The notes below the pieces were generated by a model. The model did no database searches. It was given only the letters and a program-made list of their open reading frames with translations, and was not told where the DNA came from. A stretch of DNA of 17,517 nucleotides. It comes from CAZISM01 sp964541895 (GTDB lineage Bacteria; Zhuqueibacterota; Zhuqueibacteria; Residuimicrobiales; Residuimicrobiaceae). The stretch covers positions 1 to 17,517 of the forward strand of contig CAZISM010000111.1 in assembly GCA_964541895.1 (NCBI GenBank). Reading direction: 5' to 3'. Position 1 is the stretch's first letter. Each line of letters begins with the position of its first letter. The translations under genes were made by a program, and so were the position numbers. Positions 7,086 through 13,976 of the stretch are shown here, piece after piece.

Positions 7086-8456
7086 ATGTCGGAAAACAAA
7101 AATCTCAGTCGTCGAGATTTTATGGAGACTGGTGCGAAAACCACGGCCACGCTCGCTGCATTGGCTGCCGCCAACTCGTCATTTGCTCAAACCAAAGCAA
7201 AGGCCAAGCCAAAGGGGGCCAATGATCGTCTGAATATCGCTGTGGTCGGTATTCGCGGCCGTGGCATGAGCCACTGTGAAGAGTGGAGCAAGATTCCCGG
7301 CGTCTTTGTACACACGCTATGCGATGTGGATGAAAACCTGTTTCCGGAACGGGTGGCCCGGGTGGAGAAAATGCAGGGTGCTGCGCCCAAAACCGAAGTG
7401 GATATCCGCCGCCTACTGGAGAACAAGGAAATAGATGCGATTTCCATCGCCACGACCAATCATTGGCATGCCCTTGCCACCATATGGGGCGTAATGGCCG
7501 GCAAACATGTGTACAACGAAAAACCCACCTCGCACAATATCTGGGAAGGCCGCAAGATGGTGGAAGCGACCCGCAAGTACGGCAAAGTGGTCTCTGCCGG
7601 TATGCAGAATCGCAGCATCAAAGGTGTTATCGAAGCCATGAAATTCCTGCACGAAGGCGGACTGGGCGATCTCTACATGGCCAGAGGCCTCTGTTTCAAA
7701 CCGAGGGATACCATCGGCAGAATGAACGATGCTCCGGTTCCGGCCGGCGTGCATTACGATTTATGGCTTGGCCCGGCGCCGCTGCGACCGTTCAATCCCA
7801 ACCGGTTCCATTACAACTGGCATTGGAACTGGGATTATGGCTGCGCCGATTTCGGCAACCAGGGACCTCACCAGCTTGACATCGCCCGCTGGGGCCTGAA
7901 CAAACGCATGCATCCCCGCAAGATCAAATCCATGGGCGGCCACTTTGCATTCAATGACGATCAGGAAACACCGAACGAACAGATCGGTCTGTTTGAATAC
8001 GACGACGGCAAGATTCTCCAGTTCGAGGTCCGCGGTCTCTACACCAACAACGAAAAAGAGGTTACCATCGGCAACCTGTTCTACGGCAGCAAAGGCTGGA
8101 TGTGGTTGAACGGTGCCAACTGGCAGACCTTTTTTGGCCGCAAGAATGAGCCCGGTCCGTCTTACGACGCCAAGGAAGCGGCTGCTGATCCGATGAATCT
8201 GGCCGGTGCCGGCAGCTCGGCCCATTTCCAGAATTTTATCGATGCGGTCAAGGCCAACGATCCGATGAAACTCACCGCAGAGATCGAAGAAGGTCACATG
8301 TCATCCTGTCTGGCTCATTTGGCCAACATTTCCTACCGACTGGGTCGGGAACTGACCTTTGATTCCCATGCGGAGCAGTTTGAGAACGATCCGGTGGCTA
8401 ATGAGTACCTGACGCGCGACTATCGTGCGCCCTATGTCGTTCCGGACAAGATCTGA
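7086..8456 (+). CDS. Gfo/Idh/MocA-family oxidoreductase with Tat signal
   Basis: The protein has 456 residues. The N-terminus carries a twin-arginine motif SRRDFM (8-13) and a hydrophobic alanine-rich stretch ending SFAQ near residue 35, indicating folded export by Tat. The NAD(P)-binding Rossmann domain follows: NIAVVGIRGRG (50-60), where GIRGRG replaces the usual GxGxxG, and the acidic CDVDE at 79-83. The family hallmark EKP is at 145-147 in VYNEKPTSHN. The C-terminal domain contains ADFGNQGPHQLDIARWGLN (254-272), holding the conserved His and Asp near the active site. Such enzymes oxidise or epimerise sugars, polyols or glycoside substrates; the substrate here is unknown. A strong AAGGAGG sits six bases before the ATG. 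The 225-base upstream region is AT-rich and divergent to the glycosyltransferase. A clear intrinsic terminator follows at 8471, so it is probably a single-gene unit. Confidence 0.95.
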   Translation: MSENKNLSRRDFMETGAKTTATLAALAAANSSFAQTKAKAKPKGANDRLNIAVVGIRGRGMSHCEEWSKIPGVFVHTLCDVDENLFPERVARVEKMQGAAPKTEVDIRRLLENKEIDAISIATTNHWHALATIWGVMAGKHVYNEKPTSHNIWEGRKMVEATRKYGKVVSAGMQNRSIKGVIEAMKFLHEGGLGDLYMARGLCFKPRDTIGRMNDAPVPAGVHYDLWLGPAPLRPFNPNRFHYNWHWNWDYGCADFGNQGPHQLDIARWGLNKRMHPRKIKSMGGHFAFNDDQETPNEQIGLFEYDDGKILQFEVRGLYTNNEKEVTIGNLFYGSKGWMWLNGANWQTFFGRKNEPGPSYDAKEAAADPMNLAGAGSSAHFQNFIDAVKANDPMKLTAEIEEGHMSSCLAHLANISYRLGRELTFDSHAEQFENDPVANEYLTRDYRAPYVVPDKI

Positions 8457-8470
8457 TCTCTGAAAAACTC

Positions 8471-8503
8471 AAAGCCCTGTTCAACCGAGCAGGGCTTTTT
8501 TTT
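8471..8503 (+). terminator. intrinsic terminator of the oxidoreductase gene
   Basis: AAAGCCCTG (8471-8479) pairs perfectly with CAGGGCTTT (8490-8498) around a 10-nt loop, and the T run continues to 8503. It begins 15 bases after the oxidoreductase stop codon. Confidence 0.93.
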
Positions 8504-8548
8504 GTGCACGCGGCAGAGGCTCGAAGGACCGGCGCCGACGTTTAAGGA

Positions 8549-9799
8549 TCAGAAGGTGGGGAAACCGGCCAGATGTGATTGAATGCCCTTGATATATAAA
8601 GCAAGGGCGTCTGTTTTTTTCGGGTACTCGTAGGCAGAGGGCGCCGGATTTTTCTCCAGCCAGATGAGCGGGCGGCCCCATAGTTTTTCGCCGAGGCGGT
8701 TGCGCAGATCGGTGCCGGGAGAGATCATGGCGGGCGAGTAATGGGTATACAGGTTCTGCCAGATTTCAGCAGAGTGATACGGCGACAGGAGCGGGCAACC
8801 GGTGAAATTTTTAAAGGTTTGATGATAGTTGCCCTGCAGACTGCTGACCCGCGTCTGCTGCAGACTAAAGTACTCTGGCGCCGGGATGGCATGAAAGCTG
8901 GTGTGGTAGCTATAGATGGCATCGGCGGCGGTGCCGGCCCAAAAGATGCACCGGTTATGGAATGAGGCGGCGATGCGGCGCATGGCCGGCAGCCATTTGC
9001 TCTGCTTTGGATCTGAAACCAGGTCGCTGCACAGCACTTTTTCAGCCAGATCCTGTCCGCTCTCTTCGTTGCGGTTGTCATGGCTGAAAAAGCGGCCGCA
9101 GGGAATCTGATTGACCTGCAGCCATTCTCGAACCAGAGGCGCGTTCGGCTGCGCGCTAAAAATATGCCAGCGCTCCGGTTGACGTTTGGGGATCAGGCTG
9201 ATCAGCTGGCTGTCTTTGCCCCCCATCTGAATGATGTGGTCATGCTCCGGAAAGGCCTGCTCCACGTTCTGGACAAACCGACGCAGCAGCACGGCCGACT
9301 GCTCCAGCAAGCTCTCCGTGTCCAGCAGGGAAAAATCGGGATCAAAGGTAATGCTGTTTTCGCTGGCCGTGACCCGTTCGAAGGCGCCGAGTCGATGGAT
9401 CCGGCGATCTATGGTTTGCCAGGAAGGATACCATCTTGCCTCGCTGGCCGGGTCTTTGTGCAGGGTGCGCAACGACAGCCAGCGGAACACGGCTTTCATA
9501 GGTTTGGGCACTGTTCGTGACAGCAGGCGGAGGGCGGTCTGGTGCAACGAAGCCGACAGATAGTCGGGCGGACGAAACCGGGCGTTCAGGTCCAGTTCGC
9601 CGCTGTCGATCACCAGGGCCGCCGCAGAGGAGGCTACCTTGAGGTGGTCGCCACAATGGCGATAATAACAGGGATAAATGCCGCAGGCGACATCCTGCAG
9701 GGTTCTGCACTGCAAAATCTGCAGTGCCGGGTGGCCGAGATAGATATCCAGGCTGGTCAGATGATCTTGTACGGCGCCGTCAGCGCGAATGATGTTCAA
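8549..9799 (-). CDS. asparagine-synthetase-like PP-loop protein, divergent
   Basis: The 416-residue frame resembles asparagine synthetase B-type proteins. The central domain has a PP-loop ATP-binding motif IIQMGGKDSQLI (189-200), where MGGKDS replaces the usual SGGxDS. WAGTAADAIYSY (287-298) sits where the family has a GDGGDE-like segment. PLLSPYHSAEIWQNLY and DLRNRLGEKLWGRP (364-377) match the C-terminal helices. The first 130 residues look like a degenerate glutaminase-type beta domain without an N-terminal catalytic cysteine, so ammonia from glutamine is unlikely. It probably adenylates a carboxylate for amide formation; the substrate is unknown. In other genomes such homologues occur in surface-glycan and peptide loci. 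The only start consistent with this frame is TTG at 9799, and an in-frame TAG lies four codons upstream (9809-9811). It is convergent with the oxidoreductase gene. Confidence 0.7.
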   Translation of the reverse strand: MNIIRADGAVQDHLTSLDIYLGHPALQILQCRTLQDVACGIYPCYYRHCGDHLKVASSAAALVIDSGELDLNARFRPPDYLSASLHQTALRLLSRTVPKPMKAVFRWLSLRTLHKDPASEARWYPSWQTIDRRIHRLGAFERVTASENSITFDPDFSLLDTESLLEQSAVLLRRFVQNVEQAFPEHDHIIQMGGKDSQLISLIPKRQPERWHIFSAQPNAPLVREWLQVNQIPCGRFFSHDNRNEESGQDLAEKVLCSDLVSDPKQSKWLPAMRRIAASFHNRCIFWAGTAADAIYSYHTSFHAIPAPEYFSLQQTRVSSLQGNYHQTFKNFTGCPLLSPYHSAEIWQNLYTHYSPAMISPGTDLRNRLGEKLWGRPLIWLEKNPAPSAYEYPKKTDALALYIKGIQSHLAGFPTF

Positions 9800-9950
9800 A
9801 ACTGGGCCCTATTTAAACTCGACTATTTCACCAATGTACAAACTGGAACGGCGTGCTGCAACCGTTTTTTGTCCGCTTTGCAAAAAAGCGAACGTCGGCA
9901 ATTTTTGCAGGCCTGATCTCGAAAAAAATGTGATATTTATCAAAAAGTTC

Positions 9951-9981
9951 TTGCATTTTACGTCATTTTTTGTTACTTTTG
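9951..9981 (+). promoter_or_regulatory. Bacteroidota-type promoter upstream of the small membrane protein
   Basis: TTG (9951-9953) is followed, after 20 bases, by TACTTTTG (9974-9981). This fits the Bacteroidota housekeeping consensus TTG-N19-21-TAnnTTTG. The same stretch can be read as a sigma70-like TTGCAT-N17-TACTTT. It lies about 95 bases before the ATG at 10077 and is correctly oriented for it. The rest of 9800-10076 shows nothing else that I recognise. Confidence 0.5.
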
Positions 9982-10076
9982 CCTGATTTTAAACCATCCT
10001 GCCACATTTTTACTCCAACCTGGCGTCTGGATTAGAAACTACAACTGTACCGGTAACGGAGAGCAAGGAGAGCTCC

Positions 10077-10259
10077 ATGTCGCATCAACCGATCTATTTC
10101 TGGCAGCTGATGTTGACTCTATTGGGGGTAGGGTTGGTTTTGCATTCGGTTATTTCCAAAGAAGCGCTGCTGATTGCCGGCCACGGCAAGATCATCCGCC
10201 TGTCGCAAAGCGTGCTGGGTTTTGTGCTGACCCTGCTGGCGCTTGCCCGTTTTCTCTAG
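10077..10259 (+). CDS. small two-helix membrane protein of unknown function
   Basis: The protein has 60 residues. Two hydrophobic segments are visible (about residues 8-25 and 43-59), separated by a short polar loop, SKEALLIAGHGKIIR, containing Lys, His and Arg. I do not recognise the family. The coding call rests on expression signals: AAGGAGAGCTCC directly before the ATG gives a strong Shine-Dalgarno, a good promoter match lies about 95 bases upstream, and two hairpins follow, the second a textbook terminator. It forms a single-gene unit between the Asn-synthetase-like gene and the DUF72 gene. An accessory or stress-related membrane peptide is possible but not shown by the sequence. Confidence 0.7.
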   Translation: MSHQPIYFWQLMLTLLGVGLVLHSVISKEALLIAGHGKIIRLSQSVLGFVLTLLALARFL

Positions 10260-10301
10260 GCGCGCCGGTTCGTCACCAGCATTCAGAACAGAAGGGAATT
10301 C

Positions 10302-10321
10302 GAGGGGTCGCATCCCCTTTT
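10302..10321 (+). terminator. weak hairpin downstream of the small membrane protein
   Basis: AGGGG (10303-10307) pairs with CCCCT (10314-10318) around a 6-nt loop, followed by a short T run. The stem is short; it may act as a first, weak terminator or be incidental. Confidence 0.35.
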
Positions 10322-10332
10322 GTCCAAATTTG

Positions 10333-10368
10333 AACGGCAGACACCGTTTGTGCGGTCTGCCGTTTTTT
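10333..10368 (+). terminator. intrinsic terminator of the small membrane protein gene
   Basis: AACGGCAGAC (10333-10342) pairs perfectly over ten bases with GTCTGCCGTT (10355-10364) around a 12-nt loop, followed by TTTT. On the minus strand the same stem sits just after the DUF72 stop codon, but only a poor T run follows there, so it serves mainly the plus strand. Confidence 0.92.
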
Positions 10369-10373
10369 ATTGG

Positions 10374-11225
10374 CTAGCGCAGTCGCTGCCGGATCCGTTC
10401 GATGGTGAGCGGCGCTGATCCTTCATAGTGGTTGTTGACGTTGAGATAGACGTCCAGTTCGCGGAATAACAGATCCTGGATCATGCGACAGATTTCGTCC
10501 AGCTCGGCATCCCGCGGCTCCAAAAGCCGATTCCACTGCAAACCACTGCGTTTTTCCATCCCCGGCCGGTCCGGCCCGTGCAACCGGATGACCACAGGCT
10601 GCTGCACCAGAGCTCCCCACTTTTGGTAGACATCGACGATGGCAGGCATGTAATAGCCTTGTAGAAAAACCGGCATCAATCGCTGCTGTTCGAGGAAGTC
10701 CATATAGTCTGCATTGATATAGTTGGGATTGCGTATCTCCAAGGCGAGAGGGTACCGGCGGTCGCAGGCGTCTATAAAAGCGGCAAATTTCTGCAAAAAT
10801 ATCTTTTGCGACGCCATTTTCTGCCGGTTAAGGTATTCGAACTGAAACATGAGTGGACCGACTTTGCCCTGCAGCGGCGCCAGCGCATCGATGAACCGCT
10901 GAAACAGCTCTGTGGAGAGAAAATGGGGATTTTCCTCCAGCGGAGCGTTCTTGTCCTTTGCATAATAATGGGTTAGGGTGATAGAGTTGGGGACTTTGAT
11001 GGTAAAAACGAAATCGTCCGGCACGGAGCGGGCATACTCCTGCACCACGGCGGCGACGGGCAGGGTGATTTTAGCGCTGAACAGGGACCAGAACCACTGG
11101 TCGACTTCAACGCTTTTGTAGTGTTGCGCATATTCGGCCAAAAAGTTGCTCACCGTTTCCGAATAAAGCAGCCCTTTCCAGGATTCGTATTTCCAGCTGC
11201 AGGTACCTATGTGGAGTCTGGACAT
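10374..11225 (-). CDS. DUF72 family protein (YecE-like)
   Basis: The protein has 283 residues and belongs to the DUF72/YecE family, a TIM-barrel-like fold whose biochemical role is not established. Visible family marks are IGTCSWKYESW (6-16), SVEVDQWFW in place of the common 'vEinstFY', FTIKVPNSIT near residue 73, LALEIRNPNY in the middle, VIRLHGPDRPG, and LNVNNHYEGSAPLTIERI near the C-terminus, corresponding to the 'NNh..G.A' motif. I chose the ATG at 11225: AAAGGAG lies seven bases upstream and the family N-terminus begins there. A longer frame to 11321 would run through trmB coding sequence. The first 19 bases overlap the 3' end of trmB, so both are probably on one transcript. Confidence 0.93.
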   Translation of the reverse strand: MSRLHIGTCSWKYESWKGLLYSETVSNFLAEYAQHYKSVEVDQWFWSLFSAKITLPVAAVVQEYARSVPDDFVFTIKVPNSITLTHYYAKDKNAPLEENPHFLSTELFQRFIDALAPLQGKVGPLMFQFEYLNRQKMASQKIFLQKFAAFIDACDRRYPLALEIRNPNYINADYMDFLEQQRLMPVFLQGYYMPAIVDVYQKWGALVQQPVVIRLHGPDRPGMEKRSGLQWNRLLEPRDAELDEICRMIQDLLFRELDVYLNVNNHYEGSAPLTIERIRQRLR

Positions 11226-11638
11226 GATCCTTCTCCTTTCGGTTTGAGGCTGAACTTGAGGTATTTTATGGTTTTGCCCTGTTTTCGATGTGACACTTCG
11301 TACCTGGTGCGAATGAGCCAATGCTCATCCTGCTCCGGGTGTTCGTCGATATTGTCCGCCTGGCAGATGATGGGGCTGCCGTCCTCCTGCACGGATTGAA
11401 TGGAAAACCGGTACAGGCTGTCGTCATCGGTTTTAAGATGGATGACGCCGCCATCCTTGAGAACAGGGCGATAGAGGTCGAGGAACCGGGAGGAGGTAAG
11501 CCGTTTTTTCCGTTTGCTGTAAACCGGATAGGGGTCGGGAAAAGGGATCCATATTTCAGACACTTCGCCAGGGCCAAAGTAATCACCCAGTTTCTCGATA
11601 AAAATGCGCAAAAACGCCACGTTGTTGATCTGGTGGTC
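11207..11638 (-). CDS. trmB: tRNA (guanine-N7)-methyltransferase, N-terminus lost in assembly gap
   Basis: This is the C-terminal 143 residues of TrmB, which uses S-adenosylmethionine to make m7G46 in tRNA. The diagnostic segment EIWIPFPDPYPVYSKRKKRL is present, corresponding to the family's 'FPDPwpK..H.kRRl'. It is followed by FLDLYRPVLKDGGVIHLKTD and RTRYEVSHRKQGKTIKYLKF. Family members are usually about 210-240 residues, so some 70-90 residues, including the glycine-rich SAM-binding motif I, are missing into the run of N. The frame appears continuous with the outer-membrane protein beyond the gap, but only because the placeholder of 100 N happens to keep the frame; the two are unrelated. 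The gene ends inside the start of the DUF72 gene. Confidence 0.92.
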   Translation of the reverse strand, partial: DHQINNVAFLRIFIEKLGDYFGPGEVSEIWIPFPDPYPVYSKRKKRLTSSRFLDLYRPVLKDGGVIHLKTDDDSLYRFSIQSVQEDGSPIICQADNIDEHPEQDEHWLIRTRYEVSHRKQGKTIKYLKFSLKPKGEGSCPDST

Positions 11639-11738
11639 NNNNNNNNNNNNNNNNNNNNNNNNNNNNNNNNNNNNNNNNNNNNNNNNNNNNNNNNNNNNNN
11701 NNNNNNNNNNNNNNNNNNNNNNNNNNNNNNNNNNNNNN
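11639..11738. other. assembly gap of exactly 100 N
   Basis: The 100 consecutive N are a conventional scaffold placeholder and not a measured length. The gap removes the start of trmB on one side and the end of the outer-membrane DUF5686-like gene on the other. Confidence 0.98.
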
Positions 11739-13774
11739 CTCGGCCTTTCGCCGATGGTCTTGAAGGCACCGAACGGCGCCAGCACCAGCAGACGGCCGTC
11801 CAGGCTGAACGAGGATTGCACCGGCAGGTCGCCCGTGCTAATTCCGCCGCAGAGAAGCAGGTCGAGGGTATTGGGAAAAAGATAGCGGCGGTAAAACGTA
11901 GGAATGCGCAGCCGCAGCCGTGATTCCGCTCGTGAGAACGACGCCTCGCTGCCCATCGACGGCAGCCCCCGCTCCAGGTCGAACGTCCATCCGCTCTGAC
12001 CGATCGTGCCCAGGGTATTTTCATTGTCGCCCCAGGCAACGCGGAGCTGGAGCCTGTTATAGCGGCCGTCGGCCACAGCAGGATTTAACCGTTTGCTGTC
12101 GGACCGTCTGATGATGCTGAAATCGGTGGTTTTGGCCAGAGAGCGGTGCCGGGCACCAGCAATTCCGGTGCTCCAGGACAGGTGGTATTTCTTAATCTGC
12201 TGTCCGATGGCCGCCTGCCATTCGCGGTTGTGGTAATAATCAAAATAATCGGCACGGCCCAGCAGCGTCGCAGCGGCGGCCATCTGTTGGGCATAGATAG
12301 AGCCGGAACCCACCGCAGCGGTTTGATCGCGCCAGCCGGCTTGTACAAACCAGTTGCAGCGGGAGGGTTGCAGGCGAATCTCCGCGCCTTTGCCCCAGCG
12401 TTTGGCGGCGCTGTAGTATCGTGCAAAGCCGGACAGTGTCAGGCCGGCACGGCTGACGCCGGCCGCCAGGCCGAACTGGCCGCCATCGACCCTGTTAAAG
12501 CCGAGGTGCGGCGACCAGGAATTTCGCCATCGCGGTTTTCGCCTGCTGCTGTCAGCGGCTGTGCGCGGTTTTGCTTCTACCTTGATATAGCGGGAGAGAT
12601 AGCCTGTCGGCTTAAACGCCTTGTCGACCGTCAGCGAGCTGTCGATGATGCGATAGGCGCGCGCTTCCTCCATGGTCAAGGGCACGGCGCGTTGCGAAAA
12701 GGCCAGCAGGGAATCGGTGGACACCTGGCGGGGTTTGGCGGTGGCGCTCTGCGCGACAAAGATGGAATCAGCAAGGTCGGAATTGATTCTGTAATGGTCG
12801 AGGCTGGAAATCCTTGTCATGGTGACGCCGGGAAACTGCAATCCGGGAATGCCGAAACGGATCTGATCAACGCCATGAAAATCCACCGGCAGCCAATAGA
12901 GTGAATCAAAGCGGCTGAATTGCTGCCGGCAGGAGAATGCCAATTTCTGCAGATAAAATTCTTGCGGATGAATATTGCGCGAGGTGACATCCACGCTGAC
13001 AAGAGCGTACTCTTCGTCCAGCACTGACAGCGAGCCGGCAAAGCAGGGTTGCATGGTGGTTTTGGGAATTACGGCAATGTCATAGACCACGCGGCCATCC
13101 TGGCTGCGGCGGCCCTCCAGTTTAAAATCGTAGGCGTCGAGAGCATCGGGATGAGTCGGACCGATCAGCTTAAAGCCGTACATTTCGATATTATCATCGC
13201 TCAGGTTCGGCAAATTTCCGGCTTGCGGTCCACGCATCGCCGGGTCCAGATTCAGGGTCTGCCACTTGGCGATGATTCTTTCCCGCGTCCCTTTTTTGTT
13301 ATCCCAGAACAGTCGCGAGGTGCTTTCGGCGATCATGACGACAGCGGTGTCGTTGGCCACGCGCACGCGCGTGTAGGCATCGGCGCTGAAATTCCGCAGC
13401 AGGTTTTGCCGTTCTTTTTTGCGGGCGATGACTTTGCGCATGATGTTAAAGGCCGGATCCTCGGCAGTGACCACCATGTCCGGCATTTTCAGGAGTGCAG
13501 GCACGAGCTCGATGGTCAGGTCAGCCGCACGGGCCACGGTCAGCCATTGCGATTGGTAGCCGATGTGGCTGATGCGCAGCCGTACCGGCAGCGCATCCGG
13601 CGTAATCTGAAAACGACCTTCGAGGTTGGAGACGGTGCCGCGGTACGAATCCACGATCTGTATGTTGGCTGAGGGGATGGCCTGCCGCGATTCCCGGTCC
13701 ACGACAAGGCCGCCGATTCGGACCTGGCTCCAGGTGGTGCTCCATAAAATCAGCAAAAGGATACTGGTTCTCAT
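11739..13774 (-). CDS. outer-membrane DUF5686-like protein with carboxypeptidase-regulatory-like domain, C-terminus lost in gap
   Basis: About 678 residues are visible. A signal peptide (residues 1-16, MRTSILLLILWSTTWS) leads into a carboxypeptidase-D-regulatory-like beta-sandwich (about 18-95), with GGLVVDRESRQAIPSANIQI and GTVSNLEGRFQI. DPAFNIMRKVIARKKERQNL (107-126) then opens the DUF5686-type body, followed by SADAYTRVRV. The later part alternates polar and aromatic strands (FDYYHNREWQ, GWTFDLERG), as expected of an outer-membrane beta-barrel. Family members are usually about 800-850 residues, so the last 130-170 are probably in the gap. The function of this family is not known; an envelope role is inferred. 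I chose the ATG at 13774 for its signal peptide; an ATG-free extension upstream lacks sense. It is divergent from the fibre-like gene. Confidence 0.82.
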
Positions 13775-13899
13775 AGGGCTCTTTAGATGGTCAGGGTTTG
13801 CCGTTGGCGTAATACGGTCAAAAAATGCCGGTGAATATTTACAAATTTTTAAGTTGGGAAACAAGGCTTTTCCCATCTGCATTTGCCCGATTTGGCAGG

Positions 13900-13905
13900 T
13901 ATAAT
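13900..13905 (+). promoter_or_regulatory. candidate -10 element of the fibre-like gene
   Basis: A perfect TATAAT lies 72 bases before the ATG at 13977 in the divergent intergenic region (13775-13976). No convincing -35 box sits at 16-18 bases upstream; CTGCAT at 13877-13882 is a poor match. The remainder of the region is AT-rich near 13830 and shows nothing else clear. Confidence 0.35.
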
Positions 13906-13976
13906 GGATAGCGTGTGTCGGCGAATTCTGCCGATGAGTTCGCGAGGAGAAAAGCAGGAGTGCAGGAGGAAGAATT

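Noticed and set aside
9809..9811. TAG read as a sense codon (recoding or pyrrolysine)
   Set aside because: Several neighbouring genes end naturally in TAG, so a point mutation, a different start site or coincidence is simpler.
9789..9986. A 65-codon plus-strand ORF with CPLCKK, resembling a zinc ribbon
   Set aside because: There is only one CxxC and no second pair. It overlaps the start of the Asn-synthetase-like gene and has no ribosome-binding site.
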